This document shows, in pieces, positions 38,402 to 47,764 of a stretch of DNA of 64,000 nucleotides (position 1 is the first letter of the stretch; every line of letters starts with the position of its first letter). The notes under the pieces are model-generated. The model saw only the letters and a list, made by a program, of their open reading frames with translations, had not been told where the DNA came from and searched no databases. The position numbers and the translations under genes are program-made. The DNA is taken from positions 62,001-126,000 of the forward strand of contig NZ_CP039694.1 in NCBI RefSeq assembly GCF_005145045.1, in the 5' to 3' direction. Source of the stretch: Agrobacterium larrymoorei (lineage in GTDB: Bacteria; Pseudomonadota; Alphaproteobacteria; Rhizobiales; Rhizobiaceae).

Positions 38402-40054
38402 TCAGCCACCCGGGCTTCTGCTCAGAAGGCGGCTTTCGCCGAGCAGTCCCTGTTCGTTCATGATCGGATGGGCGACAGATACGATGTGGGCGTTGATCCG
38501 TTTGAGATCGCGCAGGATGTCGAGATGAAGCGAGCTGGTTTGCAGGCTGTCGGCGCGTCCGTGACGCAAACGTTCAAGGTGGCGCTCGGAGGATCGCTTC
38601 TCCATCTGACGCACCTCGATCTTGCGCTCCATGAGTTGGCGGGCAAGGCTAATGTCACGGGTGATCAGGATCGTTTGTGCGATCCTGAGATTGTCGATGG
38701 TCAACTGGAAAAGCTGCTGAAGCTCGGCAAAACCGTCATCGGAGAACTTGAGGCCGTGGCCGATCTTCTTGGTCACCGCCTGCAAGAGGCCTTTCTCGAT
38801 GATGTCACCGATATGTTCGAGGTTTATGGCATAGTCGATGATGACGATCGAACGGCGCCCTTCGTCTTCTGACAATCCGGTTTGGCCAAGTTTGGAAAGG
38901 TAGACCTTGACCTCCTGTTGCAGCCGGTCGACCTGACGTTCTAACTTGGAGATATCCTTCAGCCTCGACGTGTTGTTCTGCTCAAATGCGTCGGAGACTT
39001 TCAAAAGCATTCTCTCGATCAGGTCTCCGACTCCAAGCACCTCGCGGGAAGCGCTGGTGAGGGCCACGATCGGTGTCGAGAGCTCGTCGGCGTCGAGAAA
39101 TTTTGGGCCGTTCTCTGCGTGGGCCTGATCAGGGATCAGAATGGTCATCCAGCGCGCGATGAGCCGCGAGAAGGGCCATGCGAGCAGAGCGAGGGCGATG
39201 TTAAAGGCCAAGTGCGCATCGACCGGAAGCTTGGAGTGGGGCAGGGGTAGCATGGACAGCCAATCGGCGAGAATCCCTGCACCGGGAAGGGTAAGGACGC
39301 AACCGATAGCGCGTACGAGCAAGTTACCGAGCGTCACACGCCTTGCTGCTGCCGATCCCGACAAGGCTGCAATCAGCGGGGGGACCGCACCCCCCAGATT
39401 GGCGCCGAGAACCAATGCGACGACAAGGCCGCCAGACAGAATTCCGGTGGACGCCATCGACAGGATAAGAACAACCGCCGCGAGGCTAGAGGACGATGCA
39501 AATGCAATCGCCGCCGAGAAAATCATAGCGACGGGCCAGGCGTTGTCGAGGAGCCCGATGAACGCTGCAAGTGCCGGTGAATGGCGCAACGGCTCGGTTG
39601 CCCCACTGAGAAGATGAAGCGAAAGCAACATCAGTGCAATGCCGATCAGAGCGGCTCCGACGCCCTGACGCGACGTTGTCCCGCCTCGATAAAGGATGAT
39701 CCCCAGACCAAGCAGGACCGGCGAAACCCATTCGATTCCGGTTGCGACGATCCAGGCCGTTACCGCGGTGCCGACATTGGCTCCCAGCAGCACGACCTGA
39801 GCCATACGAGGTTTGATCAATTCTCGTTCGACGAAGGACGAGATCATGAGAGCCGTCGCGGTGGAGCTTTGCAGAGCCACGGTTGCAACAAAGCCGGACA
39901 GAAAGGATCGAAGGCTGCTTCTTGTCCCGGTTGCAAGGCCGGTCCGCAGCTTTGATCCGAGCGCGCGCGACGCGCCATCCTTAACCTGAGCAAGACCGAA
40001 CAGGAGCAATGCCACCGCCCCGAACAAATTGATCACAACAATCAATGATTCCAA
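38402..40054 (-). CDS. Na/phosphate cotransporter with PhoU-like C-terminal domain
   Basis: The 550-residue protein has 8-9 membrane helices with the paired signature QSSTATALM and SSSLAAVV. A cytoplasmic PhoU-like helical domain follows (residues ~330-530). I use the TTG start at 40054 with an AGGAGT site. The family moves phosphate across the inner membrane. In this operon it may export or balance phosphate liberated from a sugar-phosphodiester opine (inference). Confidence 0.85.
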   Translation of the reverse strand: MESLIVVINLFGAVALLLFGLAQVKDGASRALGSKLRTGLATGTRSSLRSFLSGFVATVALQSSTATALMISSFVERELIKPRMAQVVLLGANVGTAVTAWIVATGIEWVSPVLLGLGIILYRGGTTSRQGVGAALIGIALMLLSLHLLSGATEPLRHSPALAAFIGLLDNAWPVAMIFSAAIAFASSSSLAAVVLILSMASTGILSGGLVVALVLGANLGGAVPPLIAALSGSAAARRVTLGNLLVRAIGCVLTLPGAGILADWLSMLPLPHSKLPVDAHLAFNIALALLAWPFSRLIARWMTILIPDQAHAENGPKFLDADELSTPIVALTSASREVLGVGDLIERMLLKVSDAFEQNNTSRLKDISKLERQVDRLQQEVKVYLSKLGQTGLSEDEGRRSIVIIDYAINLEHIGDIIEKGLLQAVTKKIGHGLKFSDDGFAELQQLFQLTIDNLRIAQTILITRDISLARQLMERKIEVRQMEKRSSERHLERLRHGRADSLQTSSLHLDILRDLKRINAHIVSVAHPIMNEQGLLGESRLLSRSPGG

Positions 40055-40164
40055 TCACTTACTCCTGACTGAGGACTACCTCGCTCACCAGACATTGCAG
40101 TGTCCAGCCTCGAACACCGAAGGAAGGAGCCGGTGAGCAAGCCGGGAGGATAGCTGCCCACCGG

Positions 40165-40196
40165 CATCCTGCCCGCGCCACCTCGCGGACAGGATG
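40165..40196 (-). other. Intercistronic hairpin within the opine operon
   Basis: CATCCTGCCCGCG and CGCGGACAGGATG pair over 13 bases (one G-U in the transcript) around a six-base loop. They lie in the 199-base gap between the phosphatase gene and the Na/Pi gene. No T-run follows, so it may stabilise or process the mRNA rather than terminate it. Confidence 0.5.
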
Positions 40197-40253
40197 GCCG
40201 AAACATCAATCATGTTCGGCTTTTAGCCTGCGAGCGCCAACCAGGTCGGCTCG

Positions 40254-41009
40254 CTAGAAGTACGGCGCGATGACACCGTGAACATCTTCCGTTGCTGCCA
40301 CGATGTTCTGGCCAGCCGCTTCATATGATCCACCAGTAGTCACAAGTAGGCCTGCCTCTTCGCAGATGACCGATCCTGCGGCGATGTCCCAGATACTCGT
40401 ATTTTTTTCGACATAACCGTCGGTCATTCCGAGTGCGGCGAATCCCAGACCAACAGTTCCACATCGATATTCGGTCACGCCCCAGCCCGCCTTTCGGAGC
40501 GCAAGTTCCACCTTGGCAACCTCTTTCGCCGGCCAACGGGCACTTTCGCCGACTGAGGCGAGCCGAACCGAGGGGAAATCGACTCGCCTTTGATAGCGCT
40601 CACCATTCTTGAAAACGCCGGCTCCTTGCGCAGCACCAAGCCGCAGATTGAGGCAGGGGTACGCGATAACGCCGACGCGAGATACGCCACCCTCCACCAA
40701 GCCGATGGATACCCCCCAGAGTGGGGATCCGCGCAGGAAATTGACCGTGCCGTCAATCGGGTCAATGGACCAGAACGCGTCCGATCCTCCACCGCCCATC
40801 TCTTCGCCCATGACATGGTCATCCGGGAAGTGTAACGACAGCCTCTCCCGAATAAGTGTTTCTACCCGACGATCTGCTTCGGAAACAAACTCGCTCGCCG
40901 ATTTCTCTTCAGCGACGAAGCGATCACGCTCGTGAAAAAGCCGAAGAGCCAAGTCTACAGCCTCCGCCATGATTGTGTTCGCTGCTTCCAGGCGGTTCGT
41001 ATAATCCAT
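40254..41009 (-). CDS. Inositol-monophosphatase-family phosphatase (AccG-like role proposed)
   Basis: The 251-residue protein has all IMPase metal-site motifs: GEEM, SIDPIDGTVNFLRG and WDIAAGSVICEEAG. It should remove phosphate from a sugar phosphate or inositol phosphate in the cytoplasm. In pTiC58 the analogous accG product dephosphorylates arabinose-2-phosphate from agrocinopine A (known). Position next to a GDPD gene supports a similar role here on an unknown sugar phosphate. Confidence 0.88.
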   Translation of the reverse strand: MDYTNRLEAANTIMAEAVDLALRLFHERDRFVAEEKSASEFVSEADRRVETLIRERLSLHFPDDHVMGEEMGGGGSDAFWSIDPIDGTVNFLRGSPLWGVSIGLVEGGVSRVGVIAYPCLNLRLGAAQGAGVFKNGERYQRRVDFPSVRLASVGESARWPAKEVAKVELALRKAGWGVTEYRCGTVGLGFAALGMTDGYVEKNTSIWDIAAGSVICEEAGLLVTTGGSYEAAGQNIVAATEDVHGVIAPYF

Positions 41010-41018
41010 TCTTTGGCC

Positions 41019-41795
41019 TCAGTGGGTGTCGAGGAGGTCAGGAATGTCAGTCGAAATGGTCTGGGCGCCGAGTTCGAGAAAACGTCTGGCCGCGGCCGGA
41101 TCATTGACGACGGACACCGCGAATTCGATGCCGCTATCGGCAAGAACCTTCATCGCATCGTTGTCCAGGATGTCTTTCGTAACGTGAAGGAGCTGGCACT
41201 TCGTTTCGTTCAGAAGTGCAACGGGATCCTTGGGGGGAATACTTACGAAATAGGCGCGCGGAACATCAGGCCAGATGCGTGCTGCGGCGTGAATCGACCG
41301 GATCGAAAAGCTTCCAAAGAACAAGCGTTCGCGGTCTTTCGGCCAAAGGGTTTTCAGGACGTCGAGAGCGACCTCGGCTGTTTCGATGTCGTCGCCAGGC
41401 GTGGGCTTCAATTCGAGCTGTAAACCCACATCGAGATCAAGAACTGTCTCGATTAGTTCTTCCAGGGTTGGAACCTTGATGCCGGCGAACTCTTCGCCAA
41501 AAGATGCGCGCGCCTCGAGGCTGCGGATCTCTTCCAGAGTCAAACCCGCAACAAAGCCTTTGCCATTTGTTGTGCGATCGACGGTGTCATCGTGGATGAT
41601 GACCGGCTTTTGATCCCGCGTGAGTTTAACGTCGACCTCGACCCACTTTGCGCCTTTTTGGACGGCGCTTCTCATCGCTGCGAGCGTGTTTTCTGGCGCG
41701 AGGCGCGGCGCACCGCGGTGTGCGATGATCTGATCGGGAACAACGATGTGGCGTGCATTTGCGATTGGGCGCTTAAGCACCGAGCTTTGAGACAT
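41019..41795 (-). CDS. Glycerophosphodiester phosphodiesterase-family enzyme (AccF-like role proposed)
   Basis: The 258-residue protein has the GDPD catalytic set: AHRG near residue 26, PENT at 34-37, EVDV at 53-56 and IHDD at 67-70. No signal peptide is present, so it acts in the cytoplasm on an imported substrate. AccF of pTiC58 cleaves the phosphodiester of agrocinopine A (known). With the adjacent IMPase, the same two-step breakdown of a sugar phosphodiester is the likely role. Confidence 0.9.
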   Translation of the reverse strand: MSQSSVLKRPIANARHIVVPDQIIAHRGAPRLAPENTLAAMRSAVQKGAKWVEVDVKLTRDQKPVIIHDDTVDRTTNGKGFVAGLTLEEIRSLEARASFGEEFAGIKVPTLEELIETVLDLDVGLQLELKPTPGDDIETAEVALDVLKTLWPKDRERLFFGSFSIRSIHAAARIWPDVPRAYFVSIPPKDPVALLNETKCQLLHVTKDILDNDAMKVLADSGIEFAVSVVNDPAAARRFLELGAQTISTDIPDLLDTH

Positions 41796-41856
41796 GGATG
41801 TATCCTGTTCGAAAAAGTAGAGGCGGAGGGCATTTCATGCCCACCGCCCACCGGGA

Positions 41857-42966
41857 TCACCGGAGAGTAACGTTCTTGATGAACTGGTTTTTGATATCGT
41901 CGTTCAGCGGCTGGGCGGCCCAGTTGAAACTGGACCTCCGCTCCTGAACCTTGACGAGAGCAACTGTCGCATCTGCGTCTGGATTCTGAGGGACGGAGCC
42001 AAATTCCGAAGCGAAACGCGTCTGGGTCTTGGCGCTCGTCAGCCAATGGATGAAGACCAGCGCGGCGGCCTTATTTTTGGCGTTTGCAGGGATACCCACG
42101 ACATTTCCGCCACCCGGCATGCCGAAGTCTGGAACATAGATCTTGACGGTTGCTGGAATTTCGCCCCTCTTCTTGAGAGCTGCGATAACGTCTTCCCATG
42201 CCGCGACGATCGTGAATTCACCAGAAGTCAGGCGGGTAACGCTGTCGTTGTTGGATGCGGTGATTACAAACTGATCCTTTCGTTTGGAGAACCAGTCCCA
42301 GGCGGGGCCAAATTTTTTCTCTACCGCTGCATCAGTCGTTCCGGAAGCATAATCGACATCAGGAGCGAACTGACGGGCAATGCCCTGAATGAAAGCCGGA
42401 CCTGCGCCGCCATTTTCGACATTGAAACCTAGTTCCCCCGGATGATTTTCTATGAAAGTCGAGAATTGCTCGACGGTCCGGGGCAGATCGGCATCTGTGA
42501 TCCTGGAGGAATCATAAGCGATACCCGACTGGTTTCCCCAGAAAGCTGCCGCAAACCCGCCGTTTTTAAAGCCTTCAAGGTCGTAACGGAGTTTCTTTCC
42601 CTCGGGCAGCAACTTATCGAGAGGCCCATAATAAGTTGTCTCCGGTGAAAGCTTCTTCAACTCGGAGCCGGATGTCGAAAATACATCGATGTCGCCTTGT
42701 GGCCGATCCTTTTCGGCGAGGAATTTGTTTATGTTCGCTTTTGAATCGCCGTCAGGTATTGTCACCCTGATCCCGTACTCGGTTTCGAACGCTTTGACCT
42801 CCTCACGGAAGCGGGCCTGGTTAAACCAGTTGAACCATCTGACTTCGCCTTCCTTCTTTGCCTGGGCGACGATTTGATCCCATGACATCGACTTCAGGTC
42901 GTCGGCATGCGCGGGCATACCGATAGTTAAAACCGCTATGCTGATCGCGGCGAGTTTCTTAAACAT
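41857..42966 (-). CDS. ABC transporter periplasmic substrate-binding protein (PotD/AfuA type)
   Basis: The 369-residue protein has a cleavable signal peptide (MFKKLAAISIAVLTIGMPAHA|DD). The mature family shows VRWFNWFNQARFREEVKAFETEYGI, FSTSGSELKK and GNQSGIAYDSS, typical of class-1/AfuA-like binding proteins. It delivers substrate to the two permeases and ATPase encoded upstream. This family differs from the oligopeptide-type AccA of the agrocinopine A system, so the ligand may differ too. Confidence 0.85.
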   Translation of the reverse strand: MFKKLAAISIAVLTIGMPAHADDLKSMSWDQIVAQAKKEGEVRWFNWFNQARFREEVKAFETEYGIRVTIPDGDSKANINKFLAEKDRPQGDIDVFSTSGSELKKLSPETTYYGPLDKLLPEGKKLRYDLEGFKNGGFAAAFWGNQSGIAYDSSRITDADLPRTVEQFSTFIENHPGELGFNVENGGAGPAFIQGIARQFAPDVDYASGTTDAAVEKKFGPAWDWFSKRKDQFVITASNNDSVTRLTSGEFTIVAAWEDVIAALKKRGEIPATVKIYVPDFGMPGGGNVVGIPANAKNKAAALVFIHWLTSAKTQTRFASEFGSVPQNPDADATVALVKVQERRSSFNWAAQPLNDDIKNQFIKNVTLR

Positions 42967-43014
42967 TGCACTTTACCTCCCGTTTGGATTGGACTTGCGT
43001 GGAGAACATCGCCG

Positions 43015-43857
43015 TCATCCCTTTCCGGTGATGGCCGCGGGGTTGTTGCTTGCGAGGAAGCGTTCAACGAGCAGCATCAGAAAGACGTTGGGAACAACGA
43101 GGATCAGGGAAACGACCGCGGCATTGGGTCGAATGAAGTTGTATCCGAGATACGAATAGAGGATCGTTGGAACTGTCGTGAAATCCGGCGCACCGACGAT
43201 ATAGGCGATACCAAACTCTTCGATGGACAGAATGAAAACGATAATGAAGGCGGCAATGACGCCAGGCTTCAGGATCGGGAAGTAAGCAGTTCGGAATACA
43301 GAAATGGGCGATGCGCCCATATCGCGTGCCGCGTCGATCAGGTCTTGCCTGATGAGTGAAAAAGACACCGTCAGGATGCGAATAGCATAAGGCAGCAGTA
43401 CAACGGTGTGACCGACGAGGATGCCCAGAAATCTTGAGTAGATTCCCATATTCAGAAGGAGCGAGGAGAAGAATATGGCAACCACAAAACCGGGCAGGGC
43501 GAGAGGCAACAAGGTCAGCACCTGCAGCACAGGCTTTCCCGCGAATTCCAACCTGCCGAATGCATAGGACGTCGGCAAAGCAAGGATGATTGTGATGGCC
43601 GCAACACAGGGCGCAAGCGTGTAGCTGTTTCTCAAGGCTTGCGGCAGACCCGTCGTGTTCCAAACCTCTATCCAGCGAGAAAAGGAAAGTACCGGGGGCA
43701 GTATGTCAGGGTATGCCCAGGGGTGGTTGATATCGACGAGCGACCAGAGTGCCGCCAGCATAAAGGGGAGCAGAAGCCATATGGCGCCGACCGTAACGAC
43801 CAATGCGACGAGAAGACGGTTTAGCCAGCGGAAGTTCTTGAGGTACATGCTCGCCAT
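43015..43857 (-). CDS. ABC transporter permease (PotC-like)
   Basis: The 280-residue inner-membrane protein has six predicted helices and the EAA loop DLIDAARDMGASPISVFRTAYFPILKPG. The ATG at 43857 is well spaced from GGGGAGGG; an ATG at 43863 is too close. It overlaps the preceding permease gene. Confidence 0.88.
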   Translation of the reverse strand: MASMYLKNFRWLNRLLVALVVTVGAIWLLLPFMLAALWSLVDINHPWAYPDILPPVLSFSRWIEVWNTTGLPQALRNSYTLAPCVAAITIILALPTSYAFGRLEFAGKPVLQVLTLLPLALPGFVVAIFFSSLLLNMGIYSRFLGILVGHTVVLLPYAIRILTVSFSLIRQDLIDAARDMGASPISVFRTAYFPILKPGVIAAFIIVFILSIEEFGIAYIVGAPDFTTVPTILYSYLGYNFIRPNAAVVSLILVVPNVFLMLLVERFLASNNPAAITGKG

Positions 43858-43859
43858 CG

Positions 43860-44720
43860 TCATACCCTCCCCAAACGGGAGAGAAGTTGAGCGATGCCGG
43901 CCACGAGGACTGCACCGAAAAGAGATAGCGCCATCAGAAGCATGGCAACGACGGCAGCCAAGTTCCACCCGTCCGCACTTGCTTCTTGGGTCCGGAGCAT
44001 CAGTTGCGCCAAGGAATTGATACTGGTGGGACCTGCTACGACCTGAAACGAGAAATCGCCGGCCGCTCCGATAAAGATCAGGACCAGGGCTGCCTGCAGA
44101 GACCGGATTGTCAACGGAACGATGACTTTGCGGAACCGGTCTACCGCACCTGCACCGAGGTCTCGGGCAGCGTTGAGAATATCGTCGCCTATCGACTGCA
44201 CAGCACCGGTCAGGAGAAGCAGGGCAAAGGGCATCTGCTTCCAGACCTGAAGAAATATCACCCCAATTCCGTAGCTGTCGTTTTGCAGGCGCATCGGGCG
44301 AGCGATGAAGCCGAGCTTCACCAGCGCGAGGTTAAAAAAGCCTTGAAACGATATAAAGTTGATAAACAGGAATGCGGCTACCAGTCCGTGAACAAGCAAA
44401 GGTGCCTTCAATACCGCACTTATCAACCCCGATCCGGCAAAGGGCTTGCGGAGCCACAATGCGAGCGGGTAGGCGACCATCACCGCAAGCAACGAGCTGA
44501 TGATCGCAATTCGCGCTGAATACCACAACGCTCTCCAGACCTGTTCATCGGCAAGCATGGTATTCCAGAACCGAAGCGAAAATTCGCTTGAGCCGGCGAA
44601 GTTCAGAAAACCAAACGATTGCGAAACCGCCATGCCGATAAGGATACTGGTAAAGATCAGGATGACGCCAAGGCCGGGAAGAAGGAGAAGATAGGCCTGC
44701 AGATTGTTTCTGAGAGTCAT
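43860..44720 (-). CDS. ABC transporter permease (PotB-like)
   Basis: The 286-residue protein has six predicted helices and the EAA motif DILNAARDLGAGAVDRFRKVIVPLT. It starts inside the end of the ATPase gene (ATGA overlap). It pairs with the second permease in the same transporter. Confidence 0.88.
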   Translation of the reverse strand: MTLRNNLQAYLLLLPGLGVILIFTSILIGMAVSQSFGFLNFAGSSEFSLRFWNTMLADEQVWRALWYSARIAIISSLLAVMVAYPLALWLRKPFAGSGLISAVLKAPLLVHGLVAAFLFINFISFQGFFNLALVKLGFIARPMRLQNDSYGIGVIFLQVWKQMPFALLLLTGAVQSIGDDILNAARDLGAGAVDRFRKVIVPLTIRSLQAALVLIFIGAAGDFSFQVVAGPTSINSLAQLMLRTQEASADGWNLAAVVAMLLMALSLFGAVLVAGIAQLLSRLGRV

Positions 44721-45796
44721 TCTACCGGCTCCTTCAGGAAGCGGATTTTCTCCGGCGCGATTTCGAAGCGGCAAGTTGAAGCCTCTTCGATTGCGGATTT
44801 GCCGAGCACCTGGATCCGGAAAGAGCTTTTGCTCTTCCCCGAAACGATGACCGCGAGGTCCGTGAGGTTGCCCAGGAAGCTCTTCGCCTGAACCTCGAAG
44901 GAATAGACGTTCAGACCAGCGTGGTCGTCAGCACGGCTGATGACGTCTTCCGGTCGCCAACAGGCGTAAACGTTATTTGCCACGGGTGATGCTTCTGATG
45001 CGATCAGGGTCTCACCCAACGGGGAGGTCACGCGATAATGCCCAGTCGATTCATCTCGTCCATTGATCTGGACGGGCATTATATTCGCTGTGCCAACGAA
45101 GTCGGCGACAAAGCGGTTGACCGGGTTGTAGTAGACCTCGTTCGGCGTCCCGCTTTGCTCGATCCTTCCCGCGTTCATCACCACCACCAGATCGGACATG
45201 GCGAGAGCCTCCGATTGGTCGTGCGTTACGTAGACCGCCGTAAAAGCATGGGCTTTTTGAAGTTGCCTGATTTCGAAGCGAACCTGGTCGCGAAGTCGGG
45301 CATCGAGATTTGACAGTGGTTCATCAAACAGAATAACCCCCGGGCGTACCGCCAGAGCACGTGCAAGAGCGACACGTTGCTGTTGTCCTCCTGAAAGCTG
45401 GCCGGGCAACTTGCTGAGTTGTGTTTCCAGTGAAACCTGCGATGCGGACTCGGCTACGCGCTTTTCTAGTTCGGCCTGCGGCGTCCGCTTTTGTCTCAGC
45501 CCGAAAGCGATATTTTCAAACACAGTCAGATGCGGGAACAAAGCATAAGACTGGAAACACATGGCCGTGTTTCTCCGCTCAGGCATAACCCCGCTCATGT
45601 CCTGTCCATCGATAGCGATCTGTCCGCCGTCCAGTTCAATGAAACCAGCGATGGCACGCAGAAGTGTGGTTTTGCCACAACCGGAGGGGCCGAGCAGCGT
45701 TACAAGCTGACCTTGCTGCGCGGAAAACGATACTCCCTTCAATGCCTCAAAAGATCCAAATCGGATCTTTGCATTGGCCACATCAAGTACGCTCAT
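44717..45796 (-). CDS. ABC transporter ATP-binding protein (PotA/FbpC type)
   Basis: The 359-residue protein has Walker [11 protein letters not shown]-loop [10 protein letters not shown], signature LSGGQQQR, Walker B VILFDEP and the H-loop [11 protein letters not shown]-terminal TOBE-like domain lies at ~240-355. The start at 45796 follows GGGGAGG. It heads the minus-strand operon that ends with traR, divergent from the ROK regulator. Confidence 0.92.
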   Translation of the reverse strand: MSVLDVANAKIRFGSFEALKGVSFSAQQGQLVTLLGPSGCGKTTLLRAIAGFIELDGGQIAIDGQDMSGVMPERRNTAMCFQSYALFPHLTVFENIAFGLRQKRTPQAELEKRVAESASQVSLETQLSKLPGQLSGGQQQRVALARALAVRPGVILFDEPLSNLDARLRDQVRFEIRQLQKAHAFTAVYVTHDQSEALAMSDLVVVMNAGRIEQSGTPNEVYYNPVNRFVADFVGTANIMPVQINGRDESTGHYRVTSPLGETLIASEASPVANNVYACWRPEDVISRADDHAGLNVYSFEVQAKSFLGNLTDLAVIVSGKSKSSFRIQVLGKSAIEEASTCRFEIAPEKIRFLKEPVE

Positions 45797-46018
45797 CGGA
45801 CCTCCCCAAATGCGAATTCTTTTTAATGCGTAACGTATAATAATTGTCAAATTCGCGAAAGTAAATGAATTTTCGATGACAGAAGGAGGTGATACACAAG
45901 CCACTAATTCTGTTGATAAAATCATTTTAAGGGTGTCGTGGTATCTCAGGAGTTGAAACCATTCCTCGTTTCTCATACTCTGTTTATTAAATTGGCGTTA
46001 CGTAGGGAGGCAGGCGCG
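45797..46018. promoter_or_regulatory. Divergent promoter region of the opine operon and ROK regulator
   Basis: This AT-rich gap of 222 bases contains a minus-strand TTGACA box (plus 45845-45850) suitable as a -35 element for the transporter operon. AT-rich repeats such as AATTCGCGAAA and AATTTTCGATG could hold regulator sites. The assignment is by position. Confidence 0.4.
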
Positions 46019-47173
46019 GTGGCAGATGATTCAACCTTATCTGTGTCAGGCATTTCTCCATCAGCGTCTGCGAAGCCGCTTTCGCAAAATGAGAGAATGG
46101 TTCTTGAAATTGTCCGCCGAAATGGCGGGATAAAGCGGTCAGCGATTACCGCGATGACAAATCTCACCCAGCCTTCAGTCCACAGGATCGTCGATGGCCT
46201 GCTCGAGAGTAATGTCCTGATTTTTGGGGACGCTGTGATTGAAGGACGCGGCAAGCCGAGCAAAGAACTCCAGCTCAACCCGAATGCGGCGTACTCAATT
46301 GGCATTTCTGTGAATACTGACAGCGCATCGTTTTGTCTGTGCAATCTGCGTTGCGATGTCCTTCACGAGGAGGTACTAGACATCGCTCCGACTGACCGTT
46401 CGCGGACGCTGGTCCTTCTAAAAGAACGTGTCTGGCAGACGATGAGGGCAAATCAGATACCGCGCGCCAAGATTGTCGGGGCTGGCTTTGCCATGGCTGG
46501 TTTTTTTGTGGGCGCACATAATTACTTCAATGCGCCGGAGCCGCTCGCAGACTGGTGCTTGGTCGATCTCAACAGCGAGTTGACAGCGCTCTTCGAGGTT
46601 CCCGTATGGACAGAAAACAACTGTACAACCGGTGCGATAGGTGAAGCCAGTCTCGGCGCTGGCCTGAAATATCCCACCTTTGGTTATCTCTCCTTCAACT
46701 TTGGCTTTGGTGGAGGAGTAGTCATTGATGGGAAGCCTGTATTTGGCTCATTCCGAAACGCTGGCGAAATCAGCCGTATCTACACGACCGAGGAAGTTGC
46801 GCACCGTCCGGCGCTCGGAGAATTATTATCCCGGTTGAAGGAAAGGGGTATCACTGTTGAGGGTATAAGAGATCTTCGCAATAATTTCGATCCTGAGTGG
46901 CCTGGCGTACGAGAGTGGGTGGACGAAGTTTCGCCTTATTTAAATCAAGCTATCGATGCGATGTGGGCAGTTATAGATCCGGCCGCGGTAGTACTTGGAG
47001 GGGAGCTTCCAAGGCGGCTTGGTGAACTGCTGATGAAGGTGCCACCAAGCCCGCGGATAGTTCGAATGAACACACCAGCTGAATACCCGCAAATCCTCTT
47101 AAGTGAGATCCAGGGCGATCCGGCCGTTATAGGGGCGGCGTTGATTCCGCTTAAGGAATCATTTTTCAACTGA
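46019..47173 (+). CDS. ROK-family transcriptional regulator
   Basis: An N-terminal winged HTH (NERMVLEIVRRNGGIKRSAITAMTNLTQPSVHRIVDGLL) precedes a sugar-kinase-like ROK domain (SIGISVNTDSASFCLCNL, FGFGGGVVIDGKP). The HTH makes it a regulator, as in NagC/XylR proteins. I chose GTG at 46019 with GGGAGG eight bases upstream; a GTG at 45938 is also open. Divergence from the transporter operon suggests that it controls it, and through read-through traR, in response to a sugar or sugar phosphate (inference). Confidence 0.85.
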   Translation: MADDSTLSVSGISPSASAKPLSQNERMVLEIVRRNGGIKRSAITAMTNLTQPSVHRIVDGLLESNVLIFGDAVIEGRGKPSKELQLNPNAAYSIGISVNTDSASFCLCNLRCDVLHEEVLDIAPTDRSRTLVLLKERVWQTMRANQIPRAKIVGAGFAMAGFFVGAHNYFNAPEPLADWCLVDLNSELTALFEVPVWTENNCTTGAIGEASLGAGLKYPTFGYLSFNFGFGGGVVIDGKPVFGSFRNAGEISRIYTTEEVAHRPALGELLSRLKERGITVEGIRDLRNNFDPEWPGVREWVDEVSPYLNQAIDAMWAVIDPAAVVLGGELPRRLGELLMKVPPSPRIVRMNTPAEYPQILLSEIQGDPAVIGAALIPLKESFFN

Positions 47174-47365
47174 CTGTTTTTGTTCTGCAAGGAATCTCTT
47201 GGGTACCGTCTATGAAAGCTCTGTCGTCGCGACAACAACATGATGAAAGTTGTGAAAAGTGCCACTCTAAAGAGCTCTTTTGGCTCGTCTGGATCTACAA
47301 CGTGATTAAACTCATCTACAATGCATCTCGTAAATTATTTGACGCGACGATATATCTCCCTAACT

Positions 47366-47455
47366 CGAACGGTTTTCGCGGTATCGCCAGCGCGGTGAGG
47401 TGAGACTTGGAGTGAACATCGAAGCCCTTCATGGCTTTTCAAAGCGTGACGCGGA
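47366..47455 (-). pseudogene. traR: traR 3' remnant
   Basis: Minus-strand translation gives LRVTL, a stop, then KAMKGFDVHSKSHLTALAIPRK. This matches the intact TraR end [26 protein letters not shown]. The internal stop and the abrupt break at 47455, where an IS66-like end begins, show a dead fragment of a second traR-type gene. Confidence 0.75.
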
Positions 47456-47738
47456 GTAAGCGTCCGGTGAGGCCGTCTTCGATATTTCCTGCGAACACCT
47501 CAAGTTACGTCACTAATTCCTTTGTGCCGGTCGAATTGATTGCCACTGAGGCGAGCGACCAGTCCCAGTCGACAAACTTGCGGCAAAGCGGTCGGCACAT
47601 CCCATGCGGATCGAGATCGGTAGCAAGGGCGGCCGCGTCTTGAAGGTCGAGGCCAATATCGCGCCTGACATTCTAAAAGCACTGATCCGCTCGATTGAAG
47701 ACGCATGATTGCACCATGCGCAAATGTGCGCGTTTATC
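47456..47738. mobile_element. Older IS66-family element, left fragment
   Basis: GTAAGCGTCCGGTGAGG at 47456-47472 is a typical IS66 end. It is followed by the C-terminus of a degenerate TnpA (FVPVELIATEA..., GRVLKVEANIAPDILKALIRSI) and the start of TnpB (ATG at 47705). The tnpB frame is cut at 47738 by a younger IS66 and resumes at 50863. Confidence 0.7.
47731..47738. repeat. 8-bp target duplication, left copy
   Basis: CGTTTATC lies immediately before the left end of the younger IS66 and is repeated exactly at 50863-50870. Confidence 0.9.
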
Positions 47739-47764
47739 GTAAGCATTCGCCGAGGACCGCAGTG

